From Gluconobacter albidus (GTDB taxonomy: Bacteria; Pseudomonadota; Alphaproteobacteria; Acetobacterales; Acetobacteraceae), in assembly GCF_002723915.1 (NCBI RefSeq), contig NZ_BEWL01000004.1, positions 148,094 through 212,093 of the forward strand: a DNA stretch of 64,000 bases, in the 5' to 3' direction. A program made the position numbers and the translations under genes. Below the pieces are notes generated by a model. The model did no database searches. It had not been told where the DNA came from and was given only the letters and a program-made list of their open reading frames with translations. This document shows, in pieces, positions 1 through 8,729 of the stretch. How positions within the stretch are numbered: the first letter of the stretch is position 1; every line of letters begins with the position of its first letter.

Positions 1-1630
1 AGACGATCATCCTATTCTTGATCTTGCGCACCGCATCCAGCACCGCCATGCCGTTCAAATCCGCCCCCGAAGACGCCGCCGTGGCGGACGTATTCGGAAC
101 CTTCCCGGTCGTCGTCGCCGTGATGCGGACGCGATCCGCCGTCAGGCCGAATTCGCGCAGGACGATCTGCACCATCTTGGTGTGCAGCCCCTGCCCCATT
201 TCCGTCCCGCCGTGGTTCACCTGAACCGAGCCGTCCGTATAGACATGCACCAGCGCGCCGGCCTGATTGTAATGCGTGGCGGTAAAGGAAATGCCGAACT
301 TCACCGGCGTCAGCGCAATGCCGCGACGGATGATGCGGCTGGTGCGGTTGAACGCCCGGATTTCGGCCTTGCGCGCCTGATAATCACAGCGCGCGACCAG
401 CTTTGTCAGGATCTCGGCCGTAATCGAGTCCTCGACTGTCATATGATACGGCGTAAGATTACGCGTCCCGGTCCCGTAAACATTCCGCAATCGGACCGCC
501 ACGGGATCAAGCCCGGTCGCAAACGCAACTTCCTCGATCACGCGCTCCGCCGCGACAATCCCCTGCGGCCCGCCAAAACCGCGATAAGCTGTGTTGGACT
601 GGGTGTTGGTCCGCAAGGGTTCGGATTTCAGCCGCACATCGGGATAGAAATAGGCATTGTCGGCATGGAACAGAGCTCGGTCCGTGACCGGCCCAGACAG
701 ATCCGCCGCCCAGCCGCACCGCGCCGCCAGAACCATGTCCACGGCCAGAATATCGCCCTCATCGGTGAAGCCGACGTCATAGTCGATCAGGAAGTCATGC
801 CGCTTCCCGGTCGCCATCATGTCATCATCACGGTCCAGACGCGCCTTGACGGCCTGCCCCGTCCGGTCGGCAGCGATGGCGGCCAGACAGGCCCATGCAT
901 TGGCCTGCGTCTCCTTACCGCCGAACGCACCACCCATGCGCCGCACTTCCGTCGTGACCAGATGATGCGGCCGCCCCAACACGGCCGCCACCAGATGCTG
1001 CGTCTCGGACGGATGCTGCGTGGAGGACCAGACCCGCATTTCCCCGGCCTCTCCAGGCTGGGCGAGCGCGGCCTGCCCTTCCAGATAGACATGCTCCTGC
1101 CCGCCAATCTCGATCTGCCCCGACAGACGGCGCGGCGCGGCTTTCAGACCACGCTCCACATCCCCCCGCTGCATGGTCAGGGAGCGCCAGACCATCGGGC
1201 TGCCATTCTCCCGCGCCTGCGCGATGTTCAGGATCGCGGGCTTTTCTTCGTATTCAATTTTCGCCAGACGCACGGCCTGACGCGCCGCCTGACGCGAGGT
1301 CGCCACCACGGCGAACATCGTCTGCCCCCAGAAATGGACATGATCCGTCGCCAGAAGCGGTTCGTCTTCCCGGTGAACCGGACTGATCTGGTTCTCCCCC
1401 GGCACATCATCCGCCGTCAGCACGCAAACGACGCCCGGCGCGGCGCGGACGGCACCCAGATCCATCGATACGATCCGCGCATGAGCCTTCGTGCTCAGCC
1501 CCGGCACGAGATGCAGCGTGCCGCGTGGTTCAGGCAGGTCATCAATATACGCCGCCTGCCCCGTCACATGCAGCAGCGCGCTTTCATGCTTCATGCTGGT
1601 CGAAGCGGCCCCCGGAACGAGATCAGACAT
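1..1630 (-). CDS. xdhB: Xanthine dehydrogenase, molybdopterin-binding large subunit (partial, runs off left edge)
   Basis: Oxidises hypoxanthine/xanthine to urate in the cytoplasm, as the Mo-cofactor subunit of the XdhAB enzyme. The reading frame begins at the ATG complementary to 1628-1630 and stays open to the window edge, giving about 543 residues of a family usually near 770-800. The N-terminus carries the family signature GQAAYIDDLPEP, and around residue 233 is MGGAFGGKETQAN, a typical molybdopterin-contact stretch. The start overlaps the xdhA stop codon by 8 bases, so the two are translationally coupled. An xdhC maturation factor might follow beyond the edge; this cannot be seen. Confidence 0.93.
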   Translation of the reverse strand, partial: MSDLVPGAASTSMKHESALLHVTGQAAYIDDLPEPRGTLHLVPGLSTKAHARIVSMDLGAVRAAPGVVCVLTADDVPGENQISPVHREDEPLLATDHVHFWGQTMFAVVATSRQAARQAVRLAKIEYEEKPAILNIAQARENGSPMVWRSLTMQRGDVERGLKAAPRRLSGQIEIGGQEHVYLEGQAALAQPGEAGEMRVWSSTQHPSETQHLVAAVLGRPHHLVTTEVRRMGGAFGGKETQANAWACLAAIAADRTGQAVKARLDRDDDMMATGKRHDFLIDYDVGFTDEGDILAVDMVLAARCGWAADLSGPVTDRALFHADNAYFYPDVRLKSEPLRTNTQSNTAYRGFGGPQGIVAAERVIEEVAFATGLDPVAVRLRNVYGTGTRNLTPYHMTVEDSITAEILTKLVARCDYQARKAEIRAFNRTSRIIRRGIALTPVKFGISFTATHYNQAGALVHVYTDGSVQVNHGGTEMGQGLHTKMVQIVLREFGLTADRVRITATTTGKVPNTSATAASSGADLNGMAVLDAVRKIKNRMIV

Positions 1631-3083
1631 GCGCCAGCCCTCCCGTCCGGGCAAGACGCGCCTGACCGCAGCCCGTCGTTTCTTCAAAAAACCGCGTCAG
1701 CAGGTTGGCGGCCACGGTCTGCCGATACCAGGCACTCGCCCGCATATCGGTCAGCGGGGCGAAATCTTCCAGAATCGCCGATCGTGCCGCCTCCAGCGCG
1801 TCCTGATCCCAGACCCGCCCAATCAGTGCAGCTTCCGCACCCGATGCCCGCTTCGGGGTCGCGGCCATGCCGCCATAGGCCAGCCTGACCACAGTGATCC
1901 GGCCCTGATCGTCCGTCTCGATCATGAAAGCGCCCAGAACGGCGGAAATGTCCTGATCGAAGCGCTTGGAAATCTTGTAGGCACGGAACTGCGCACCCCG
2001 CGCAGGCTCAGGAATGATCAGGGCCTCCACGAACTCGCCGGGCTGCCGGTCCTGCTTTCCGTAAGCGATGAAATAGTCTTCCAGCGCAATAGACCGACGC
2101 TCCGCCCCGCGCCGCAGATGCAGCGTCGCATTGGCCGCAATGAACATCGGCGGTCCATCCCCGATCGGGGAGCCATTCGCGATATTCCCACACACCGTCG
2201 CACTGTTCCGCACCTGCGTAGAGCCCAGACGCCGGATCATTTCCCCCGCATCCGGCAGCAGTTCCGCAATGGCCGGGCGCGCGTCCTGATACGTCACCGC
2301 TGCCCCGATCCGCAGTCCTTCAGGGGTTCTGGTCAGGCTGCGCAGTTCGGGAACGCGCCCGATGGGCACGACATGCTTCAGGCGACGCATCCCCTTCGTC
2401 ACCCAAAGCCCCACATCCGTGGCCCCCGCAACAATCGTCGCCTCCGGATCGGCCAGCAGGATCTCCGCCAGATCGTCCGCGGACGCCGGGATACTGAGCG
2501 TACCCTCCGGCCATTCAAGCCGCACGCTCTCGCCGTCCTGCAACGCCGTCAGACGTCCGGCGATCACCTCCACCTGCGCATCGAAACGGTCCGGCCCCGC
2601 CGCCATCGCCTGTTTCATGGCCCGCACGATCGGCGCATAGCCGGTGCAGCGGCATAGATTTCCGGCCAGTGCGTCATCAATGGCCTGATCGTCCGCCTTG
2701 GCCCCTTCAGTCTTTCGATAGGCCGCCATCGACATGACAAAACCCGGCGTACAGAACCCGCACTGCGAGCCATGCTGCTCGACCATGGCCGTCTGCACGG
2801 GATGCGGCTCATCCGGCGTGCCCAGATCCTCGATCGTAAAGACCTGTGCACCGTCCAGCATGCTGACGAACTGAATGCAGGCATTGACCGCCCGCCAGTT
2901 CAGCCGCCCGTCTTCAAGCCGGACGACCAGCACCGTACAGGCCCCGCAATCGCCTTCATTGCAGCCTTCCTTGGTGCCGGTCCGGCCACGGTCGCGCAGC
3001 CAGTCCAGCAGGGTGAGCGTCGGGGACAGATCCCTGAGCGTGCAGAGGTCTTCCCCCAGATAAAAACGGACAGTCTGGCGCAT
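1623..3083 (-). CDS. xdhA: Xanthine dehydrogenase small subunit (2Fe-2S and FAD domains)
   Basis: The electron-transfer subunit of xanthine dehydrogenase, 486 aa. The N-terminal plant-type ferredoxin domain shows CNEGDCGAC (Cys 41, 46, 49). A second 2Fe-2S domain follows with QCGFCTPG near residue 105 and CRCTGY near 142. The middle is the FAD-binding domain and the C-terminus the CO-dehydrogenase flavoprotein C-domain. I start at MRQTVRFYLG (ATG at 3083) because the upstream in-frame extension to 3137 is Arg/Pro-rich and unlike the family. It overlaps xdhB by 8 bases and starts 104 bases after the ABC operon on the same strand, so it could be co-transcribed with it. Confidence 0.93.
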   Translation of the reverse strand: MRQTVRFYLGEDLCTLRDLSPTLTLLDWLRDRGRTGTKEGCNEGDCGACTVLVVRLEDGRLNWRAVNACIQFVSMLDGAQVFTIEDLGTPDEPHPVQTAMVEQHGSQCGFCTPGFVMSMAAYRKTEGAKADDQAIDDALAGNLCRCTGYAPIVRAMKQAMAAGPDRFDAQVEVIAGRLTALQDGESVRLEWPEGTLSIPASADDLAEILLADPEATIVAGATDVGLWVTKGMRRLKHVVPIGRVPELRSLTRTPEGLRIGAAVTYQDARPAIAELLPDAGEMIRRLGSTQVRNSATVCGNIANGSPIGDGPPMFIAANATLHLRRGAERRSIALEDYFIAYGKQDRQPGEFVEALIIPEPARGAQFRAYKISKRFDQDISAVLGAFMIETDDQGRITVVRLAYGGMAATPKRASGAEAALIGRVWDQDALEAARSAILEDFAPLTDMRASAWYRQTVAANLLTRFFEETTGCGQARLARTGGLAHV

Positions 3084-3186
3084 CGGGCGGGATCTCGGGC
3101 AAAAATACGAGGGGGCGTGCAGCCTTCTGTGCCGCACCGCAGGCGTTGCCGTCTATATCCAAGATCGGAACGAAGCGTTGCCTTTT

Positions 3187-4119
3187 CTAGAGCAGGGGAT
3201 AATGGCAGGCGACTGTCCGGCCTTCCGCGATCCTGTGGAGTTCCGGGCGCTCCTGCGAACAGCGCGGCTGGGCCAACGGACAGCGCGTATGAAACGCACA
3301 GCCCTGCGGCGGATGGATCGGGCTCGGAACATCGCCTTTGAGCGGCGGAGGCAACGGCCGGTCCGGGCGTGGCACCGCGTTCAGCAATGCCCGCGTATAA
3401 GGGTGGGCCGGGGCTTCCAGAACAGCCAGCACATCCCCTTCCTCCACAATCCGCCCCAGATACATGACGGCAATCCGGTCCGCCATCTGCCGCACGACCG
3501 CCAAATCATGGGAGATAAACACACACGCCACACCCAGCGAATTGCGCAATTCCCGCAGCAGGTTCACGATCTGCGCCTGCACCGACACATCGAGCGCGGA
3601 AGTCGGTTCATCCGCGACCAGAAGATCCGGCCCCAGCATCAACGCACGCGCAATGTTCAGACGCTGCCGCTGACCGCCCGAGAACTCATGCGGATACCGG
3701 GACAGAACGGACGACGACAGACCAACCTGCTCCAGAAGCGTCCCGATCCTCTCCGCAATGCCGGTCCGTCCATGGATCCGCATCGGTTCCGCCAGCGTGT
3801 CGCCGATGGTCCGGCGCGGATTGAACGTCGAGGACGAGTCCTGAAACACCATCTGCATCCGGGGTCGCCAGCGGCGCAACGATCGGTCCGACAGGCCGGA
3901 AATCCGCTCGCCTTCAAAGAACACCTCGCCCGAACTCGGCGCCCCCAGCCCGATCAGCGTCCGGCCCAGCGTGGACTTGCCACAGCCGGACTCCCCGACC
4001 AGCGCCAGAGCCTCCCCGCGATGCACGGCCAGCGACACATCGCTCACGGCCCGCAGGGTCTCCCCGTGTGACAGACGGTAGTGTTTGCTGAGGTTTTTCG
4101 CTTCAAGAAGAATGGTCAT
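3187..4119 (-). CDS. Peptide/nickel-type ABC transporter ATP-binding protein (DppF/OppF-like)
   Basis: The second ATPase of an Opp/Dpp-family importer, 310 aa. Visible motifs are Walker A GESGCGKST, signature FSGGQRQRL and Walker B LLVADEPTSALD. The C-terminal oligopeptide-transporter extension has the usual Cys cluster CAFHTRCPLAQPRC. Its ATG overlaps the stop of the upstream DppD-like gene by four bases. This is the last gene of a C-B-D-F ordered operon. Substrate is unknown: the family carries peptides, nickel, opines or sugars, and no binding protein is encoded alongside. Confidence 0.9.
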   Translation of the reverse strand: MTILLEAKNLSKHYRLSHGETLRAVSDVSLAVHRGEALALVGESGCGKSTLGRTLIGLGAPSSGEVFFEGERISGLSDRSLRRWRPRMQMVFQDSSSTFNPRRTIGDTLAEPMRIHGRTGIAERIGTLLEQVGLSSSVLSRYPHEFSGGQRQRLNIARALMLGPDLLVADEPTSALDVSVQAQIVNLLRELRNSLGVACVFISHDLAVVRQMADRIAVMYLGRIVEEGDVLAVLEAPAHPYTRALLNAVPRPDRPLPPPLKGDVPSPIHPPQGCAFHTRCPLAQPRCSQERPELHRIAEGRTVACHYPLL

Positions 4120-5069
4120 GCGTCGTACAGCACGCAGGCCACGCGCCGCCCTTCTTCCGGTTCACGCAAAGCAGGACGCACGGCACAGTCCGGCCGCACG
4201 AAGCGGCAGCGCGGCGCGAAAACACACCCTTCAGGCCGCGCATCCGGAGCCGGCGGACGCCCCGGAATGGTGGGCAGCGCATCAGGTCTCGGTCCATCCA
4301 GCGGCGGGATCGCCTCCAGCAACGCCTGCGTATAAGGATGCAGCGGCCGCGCCATGACCGCTGCGACTGGTCCTTGCTCCACGACAAGCCCGGAATACAC
4401 GACCGCCACATGCGTGCAGGTCTGCGCCACGACGCCCATGTCATGCGTAATCAGCATCACACCGGCCCCGCTGTCGCGGATTTCGCACAGCAATGTCAGG
4501 ATCTGTGCCTGCACCGTGACATCAAGGGCCGTGGTCGGCTCATCCGCGATCAGAAGCGCGGGGCCACAGGACAGCGCCATTGCGATCATGGCGCGTTGGC
4601 GCAGACCGCCCGAAAGCTGGTGCGGATAGCGCTTTGCCGCGGCTTCCGGATCAGGCACCCCCATCCGCCCCAGCAGAGCCACGGTCCGCGCTCGCGCCTC
4701 ACGGCGGCTGAGGCGCTCGTGCAGGCGAATCTGTTCATCAATCTGCGCACCAATGGAGCGAACGGGCAGGAACGCCGTCATCGGGTCCTGAAAGATCATG
4801 GCCATGCCCGCACCGCGCAGACGCCGCCACTCCCGATCCTTCATCCCCAGAAGTTCGCAGCCCTCGAAACGGATGGCCCCCGAAGCTTTCAGACCCGGCA
4901 GCAGCCCCATGACACTCATCGCCGTCAGGCTCTTCCCCGACCCGGACTCCCCCACCACGCCCAGCGCATCCCCGCGCCGCACGCTTAGAGACACGTCTTC
5001 CAGCAGCGCTGTTCCGTTCGGCAGTTCCAGATGCAGGTGATGCAGCTTCAGAAGCACTTCAGCGTCCAT
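4116..5069 (-). CDS. Peptide/nickel-type ABC transporter ATP-binding protein (DppD/OppD-like)
   Basis: The first ATPase of the importer, 317 aa. It has Walker A GESGSGKSLTA, signature LSGGLRQRA, Walker B LLIADEPTTALD, and the C-terminal oligopeptide/dipeptide extension with CVFAPRCRFVRPDC. I place the start at the ATG at 5069 (MDAEVLLKLHHLH), 11 bases inside the upstream permease gene, because the longer frame to 5153 begins with a non-homologous, Trp-rich stretch. The overlaps on both sides indicate tight translational coupling in the operon. Confidence 0.9.
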   Translation of the reverse strand: MDAEVLLKLHHLHLELPNGTALLEDVSLSVRRGDALGVVGESGSGKSLTAMSVMGLLPGLKASGAIRFEGCELLGMKDREWRRLRGAGMAMIFQDPMTAFLPVRSIGAQIDEQIRLHERLSRREARARTVALLGRMGVPDPEAAAKRYPHQLSGGLRQRAMIAMALSCGPALLIADEPTTALDVTVQAQILTLLCEIRDSGAGVMLITHDMGVVAQTCTHVAVVYSGLVVEQGPVAAVMARPLHPYTQALLEAIPPLDGPRPDALPTIPGRPPAPDARPEGCVFAPRCRFVRPDCAVRPALREPEEGRRVACVLYDA

Positions 5070-6042
5070 GCCGTCCCTCCCTGATCCGCGGGTCCAGCAG
5101 GGCATACAGCCCGTCCACCAATGCATTGGCGATGACGACGAAAACAGCGGCATACATGACCGTCGCCATGATAAGCGGCAGATCGAGCGTCGCCAGAGCC
5201 TGATAGGTCAGCCGCCCCACGCCCGGCATGGCGAACACGACTTCCGTCAGAAGCGCGCCGCCCCCCAGAAGCTGCGCGAAATCCAGCCCGAACAGCGACA
5301 CATAACTCAGCCAAGACAACCGCAGGCCATGCCACAGCCACACCCGAACCGGCCCCGCCCCCTTGGCGCGCGCTGTACGGATGGAATCCTCGCCCATCGC
5401 CGTTAGCAGTTCGGAGCGCAGGACCCGCGCATACAGACCGATAAAACATACGGCCAGCGTCAAAGAGGGCAGGAACAGCGCCTTCGCCCAGCCCCAGGGG
5501 CTCTGCGAAAACGGCACATATCCGAGCGGCGGCACCCAGCGGAACAGAAACGTGTCATGCCAACGGCTCTGCGTGACGAGATTGACGACCTCGCCCAGCC
5601 AGAACACCGGCATAGACAGACCAATCAGCCCCAGAACCATCAGGAGCCGGTCCACCCAGCTGTCGCGCAGCACAGCCGCAGCAATCCCGAACACCAGTGA
5701 CCCGCTAACCCAGAAAAACGCGGCCCACAGCACAAGCGAAAGCGTCACCGGGGCCGCCTGCAACACTTCAGGCACAACGCGCTGACCGTGATTGACGAAA
5801 GACGTCAGATCCCGACTGACGAACAGTTTCTGCATCATCGTCGCATACTGCGCCGGCAGCGGACGGTCGAAACCATACTCCGCCCGGATGCGCGCTACGA
5901 CCTGCGGACTGGCCCCGCGGCCGGCAATCCGCGCCGTCGGATCCGCGCCCGGCGTGGCAAAGAAAATCGCGAACACCAGAACGGAAATCCCGAAAATGAC
6001 CAGCAGCATCTGCCCGGTCCGGGACGCAAAACTCCGGATCAT
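5059..6042 (-). CDS. ABC transporter permease (DppB/OppB-like)
   Basis: Inner-membrane permease, 327 aa. The N-terminal membrane helix (LLVIFGISVLVFAIFF) is followed by the conserved family region ending EYGFDRPLPAQY, then about five more hydrophobic segments. The EAA-type loop lies near TARAKGAGPVRVW. The start forms TGATG with the stop of the preceding permease, a one-base overlap. It pairs with the downstream ATPases and the upstream DppC-like permease. Confidence 0.9.
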   Translation of the reverse strand: MIRSFASRTGQMLLVIFGISVLVFAIFFATPGADPTARIAGRGASPQVVARIRAEYGFDRPLPAQYATMMQKLFVSRDLTSFVNHGQRVVPEVLQAAPVTLSLVLWAAFFWVSGSLVFGIAAAVLRDSWVDRLLMVLGLIGLSMPVFWLGEVVNLVTQSRWHDTFLFRWVPPLGYVPFSQSPWGWAKALFLPSLTLAVCFIGLYARVLRSELLTAMGEDSIRTARAKGAGPVRVWLWHGLRLSWLSYVSLFGLDFAQLLGGGALLTEVVFAMPGVGRLTYQALATLDLPLIMATVMYAAVFVVIANALVDGLYALLDPRIREGRHGR

Positions 6043-7022
6043 CAGGCCCCGCCTTTCGGATCAATCTGGTCCCGCAGTGCATTGCCCAGAACATTCAGCG
6101 CCAGAACAGTCAACACGATCGCAACGCCCGGAGCAATCGCCACCGCAGGGCGCGTATAGAGCAGCCCTTCGCCGTCCTGAATGATCGTTCCCCACGATGC
6201 CGCCGGAGCCTGCACACCGAGCGACAGGAACGACAGCGCGGATTCCGCGAGCATGCACAACGCCATCACCAGAGGCGCGAGCACGGCCATGGTCGGCATC
6301 AGTCCCGGCAGGATCTCCCGCCACAGAATGCGAAAATCTGACGCGCCCATCCCCCGAGCCGCCATCACAAAACCCGCCTGCGACAGACTCAGCGCCCGCG
6401 CCCGAAAAGGCCGGGCCGCATAGGGCACATAAACCAGCGCAATAATTCCAATCGGAATCAGCAGATTATCCGCGCCGATGGTGATGAACCCAAGCCGGAT
6501 TCCATGTCCGACCGTGACGACGGACAGTGAAATCGCAAACAGATAGACCGGGATCGCCCAGAGCATGTCCAGAATACGCGACAGGATCAGGTCAATCCAA
6601 CCGCCAAAATATCCCGCGCAAATCCCCAGACACGCCGCCAGACACAGACAGAACAGTGCGGAGGACGATGCAATCAGAAGCGAATTGCGGCCGCCATAAA
6701 GCACACGCGCCGCCACATCCCGCCCTTGCGAATCCGCGCCCAGCACATAAGGCCCCGGCCGCCAGTCCGGCCCAATCGGGCTGAGGCCCAGATGCAGCGG
6801 ATTGTCATTCGGCTGCATCAGATCGACGCGCTGTCCATTACGGATCGTGGTTCCCGCAATATCGGACGAGAACGGCTCGACGTCGTTCAGCGCGGCATAA
6901 AGCGGGGCAGACAGGCAAGCAACAATGATGAAAGCCAGAAGCAGGGCCGCAAAAGCACCGTCACGTCGCGTGAAAACAGCGCGGACAACCCGCCGGTAAC
7001 TTCCTTCCACGCCTGCTCCCAT
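6042..7022 (-). CDS. ABC transporter permease (DppC/OppC-like)
   Basis: The second permease and first gene of the importer operon, 326 aa. A cytoplasmic N-terminus precedes a membrane helix (AALLLAFIIVACLSAPL). Further on are the family hallmark LGADSQGRDVAARVLYGGRN and an EAA loop around ARGMGASDFRILWREILPG. The operon order C-B-D-F is unusual because Opp/Dpp operons generally start with a periplasmic binding protein and then B. No binding-protein gene is seen in the 580 bases between this gene and cysK, so the solute receptor must be elsewhere or missing. Confidence 0.88.
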   Translation of the reverse strand: MGAGVEGSYRRVVRAVFTRRDGAFAALLLAFIIVACLSAPLYAALNDVEPFSSDIAGTTIRNGQRVDLMQPNDNPLHLGLSPIGPDWRPGPYVLGADSQGRDVAARVLYGGRNSLLIASSSALFCLCLAACLGICAGYFGGWIDLILSRILDMLWAIPVYLFAISLSVVTVGHGIRLGFITIGADNLLIPIGIIALVYVPYAARPFRARALSLSQAGFVMAARGMGASDFRILWREILPGLMPTMAVLAPLVMALCMLAESALSFLSLGVQAPAASWGTIIQDGEGLLYTRPAVAIAPGVAIVLTVLALNVLGNALRDQIDPKGGA

Positions 7023-7090
7023 TCGTTCCGGTTTGCGTTGTTTCCTGTTCTACAGCACGAAACCACCCGGACAGAAGAGGCTCTTCGCAA

Positions 7091-7288
7091 TCAGGCGAGA
7101 TCGAGGGCCGGTTTGCGCACATGCAGACGAATGCGCTGCTGGAGCGTCCCCAGATCGGGAAGGAGTTCATTATGAAGCGCACGCACGCTGTCATGCGCGG
7201 CATAAAAGCGCCGTTTCCCGCTGCTGCTGACCAGAATGGCCGCGCCGAGAAAGACGCCGTTGATTTCGATAATGGTTGAACCAAGCAT
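7091..7288 (-). CDS. Small hypothetical protein (65 aa)
   Basis: A 65-residue frame starting at the ATG at 7288. A hydrophobic stretch (IIEINGVFLGAAILVSS) is followed by a basic, amphipathic C-terminal half. I do not recognise a family. It lies 68 bases upstream of the ABC permease operon on the same strand and is preceded by a perfect 8-bp hairpin. Codon use looks like that of neighbouring genes, but no clear Shine-Dalgarno is visible. It could be a real small protein or a chance frame. Confidence 0.45.
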   Translation of the reverse strand: MLGSTIIEINGVFLGAAILVSSSGKRRFYAAHDSVRALHNELLPDLGTLQQRIRLHVRKPALDLA

Positions 7289-7610
7289 GATGCCGGACCC
7301 TGAAGAAAGAGCCCGACAATTCTATGTCAGGCGTTGTGACATGCCGGAGGCAAATGCCTCCGGACCTGAAAAGAAGCAGCGCGATTGCTGCGAGCTACAC
7401 ATTCGACACATCATCGACCGACTGGCCCTGTTTCTGTGGACGTCACTTCAGAATGTCGAATACGACACCCGGACACGCAGCGTCAACATATAACGTATGA
7501 ACATGATGTGATATCTGTAAATACGTTTTAGTTAAGTTATTTATATGTTGTCGCAAACCCCATCATTTACCGTCTGCCCTTCCCCCCGTTTTCCATGTTA
7601 AGTGGAAATC
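7289..7610. other. Intergenic region upstream of cysK
   Basis: No gene I can support. It contains a perfect hairpin at 7344-7363 and, from about 7490 to 7560, an AT-rich stretch that probably holds the cysK promoter. A short plus-strand open frame (7236-7493) overlaps the minus-strand small gene and shows no recognisable family. Confidence 0.5.
7344..7363. repeat. Perfect inverted repeat (8-bp arms, 4-nt loop)
   Basis: CCGGAGGC at 7344-7351 and GCCTCCGG at 7356-7363 around the loop AAAT. There is no T-tract on either side, so it is not a classic intrinsic terminator. It lies upstream of the small minus-strand gene and could form an RNA hairpin or be a protein-binding site. Confidence 0.7.
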
Positions 7611-8606
7611 ATGAGCAAGAAGGTTCCGTTGTCCCCCGCCCCGTTCGAGGGTTATGCAGCCCCCCGGGGACGCGTTTTCAACTCTTTTCTGGAAACGGTA
7701 GGAGGCACCCCGCTGGTCGCGCTGCCTCACCTGACCCAGCGTGAGCATCTCAACGGGCGATTGCTCCTCAAACTGGAATTCTTCAACCCACTCGGTTCCG
7801 TCAAGGACCGCATCGGCGTGGCCATGCTGCGGGATGCCGAAGCGCGCGGCCTCATTACGCCGGGCCGCACGGTCCTGATCGAGCCGACATCGGGCAATAC
7901 CGGCATTTCGCTAGCCTTTGCCGCCGTGGCGCTTGGCTACAGGCTGATCGTGACCATGCCGGAAAATGCGTCGACCGAACGTCGCAAGATGCTGCGCCTG
8001 ATGGGTGCGGAAACCGAACTGACCGCCGCCGCCCGCGGTATGGCCGGTGCGATCGAACGCGCCGAACAGCTCAACCGCACCCTCCCCGACGCCTGGATGC
8101 CGAGCCAGTTCGAAAACGACGCCAATCCCGCCGTACATGAAGAGACGACGGCTCAGGAAATCTGGGAAGATACGGCAGGCAAGGTCGATATGGTCGTCGC
8201 CGGTCTGGGAACGGGCGGCACGGCCTCCGGCATTGCTCACGGCCTGAAGAAACATCGAAAATCCATCAAGATCTACGGCGTGGAACCGCGCGAAAGCGCG
8301 ATCCTGCACGGAGACGAACCCGGCCCGCATGGTATTCAGGGCATTGGGCCGGGATTTGAACCCGATACTCTGGACCTCAAGGCGCTGGATGGCGTTTTCG
8401 AAGTCTCCGAACAGGAAGCCGTTGCCACCGCGCGCCTCTGTGCGGCGGTTGAAGGCATCCCCATCGGCATATCCTCGGGCGCTGCCCTGTTTGCCGGAAT
8501 GGAACTGGCCCGCAAGCCGTCCAGCCGCGGCAAGACGATCGTGGCGATCGTGCCGTCCTTCGCGGAACGGTATCTCTCCACGCAGCTTTTCGACGGCCTG
8601 TCCTGA
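7611..8606 (+). CDS. cysK: Cysteine synthase (O-acetylserine sulfhydrylase family)
   Basis: A PLP enzyme that makes L-cysteine from O-acetylserine and sulfide in the cytoplasm; 331 aa. The PLP lysine sits in NPLGSVKDRIG. The substrate loop is TSGNTGISLA and the phosphate-binding loop GTGGTASG. The late motif IGISSGAA is also present. The ATG at 7611 is preceded by AAGTGGA as a weak ribosome site; an in-frame GTG at 7602 is the alternative. An 11-bp AT-rich hairpin follows the stop. The sequence alone does not separate CysK from CysM or a cystathionine beta-synthase-like enzyme, but length and motifs favour CysK. Confidence 0.88.
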   Translation: MSKKVPLSPAPFEGYAAPRGRVFNSFLETVGGTPLVALPHLTQREHLNGRLLLKLEFFNPLGSVKDRIGVAMLRDAEARGLITPGRTVLIEPTSGNTGISLAFAAVALGYRLIVTMPENASTERRKMLRLMGAETELTAAARGMAGAIERAEQLNRTLPDAWMPSQFENDANPAVHEETTAQEIWEDTAGKVDMVVAGLGTGGTASGIAHGLKKHRKSIKIYGVEPRESAILHGDEPGPHGIQGIGPGFEPDTLDLKALDGVFEVSEQEAVATARLCAAVEGIPIGISSGAALFAGMELARKPSSRGKTIVAIVPSFAERYLSTQLFDGLS

Positions 8607-8613
8607 GAGTCGC

Positions 8614-8640
8614 AAAATAACTTTTTTATAAAGTTATTTT
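8614..8640 (+). terminator. AT-rich hairpin after cysK
   Basis: Perfect 11-bp stem, 8614-8624 with 8630-8640, around a 5-nt loop. It starts eight bases after the cysK stop. The right arm ends in four T residues, so it could act as a terminator, though the stem is AT-rich and therefore weak. Confidence 0.6.
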
Positions 8641-8729
8641 ATTTAATATCCATATATGTTCGTTATTAAACTCGAATCCTGTTCCGGTCTCTTGAAGAAG
8701 AGTCGGGAGGGCTGAGAGGAGATAACGTC

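Noticed and set aside
182..1888. Long plus-strand open frame opposite xdhB
   Set aside because: It is antisense to a clear molybdopterin subunit, Arg/Pro/His-rich, with no recognisable domain. High-GC antisense frames of this kind are shadows.
7236..7493. Plus-strand small open frame (85 codons) before cysK
   Set aside because: It overlaps the minus-strand small gene and a hairpin, and no family or ribosome site supports it.
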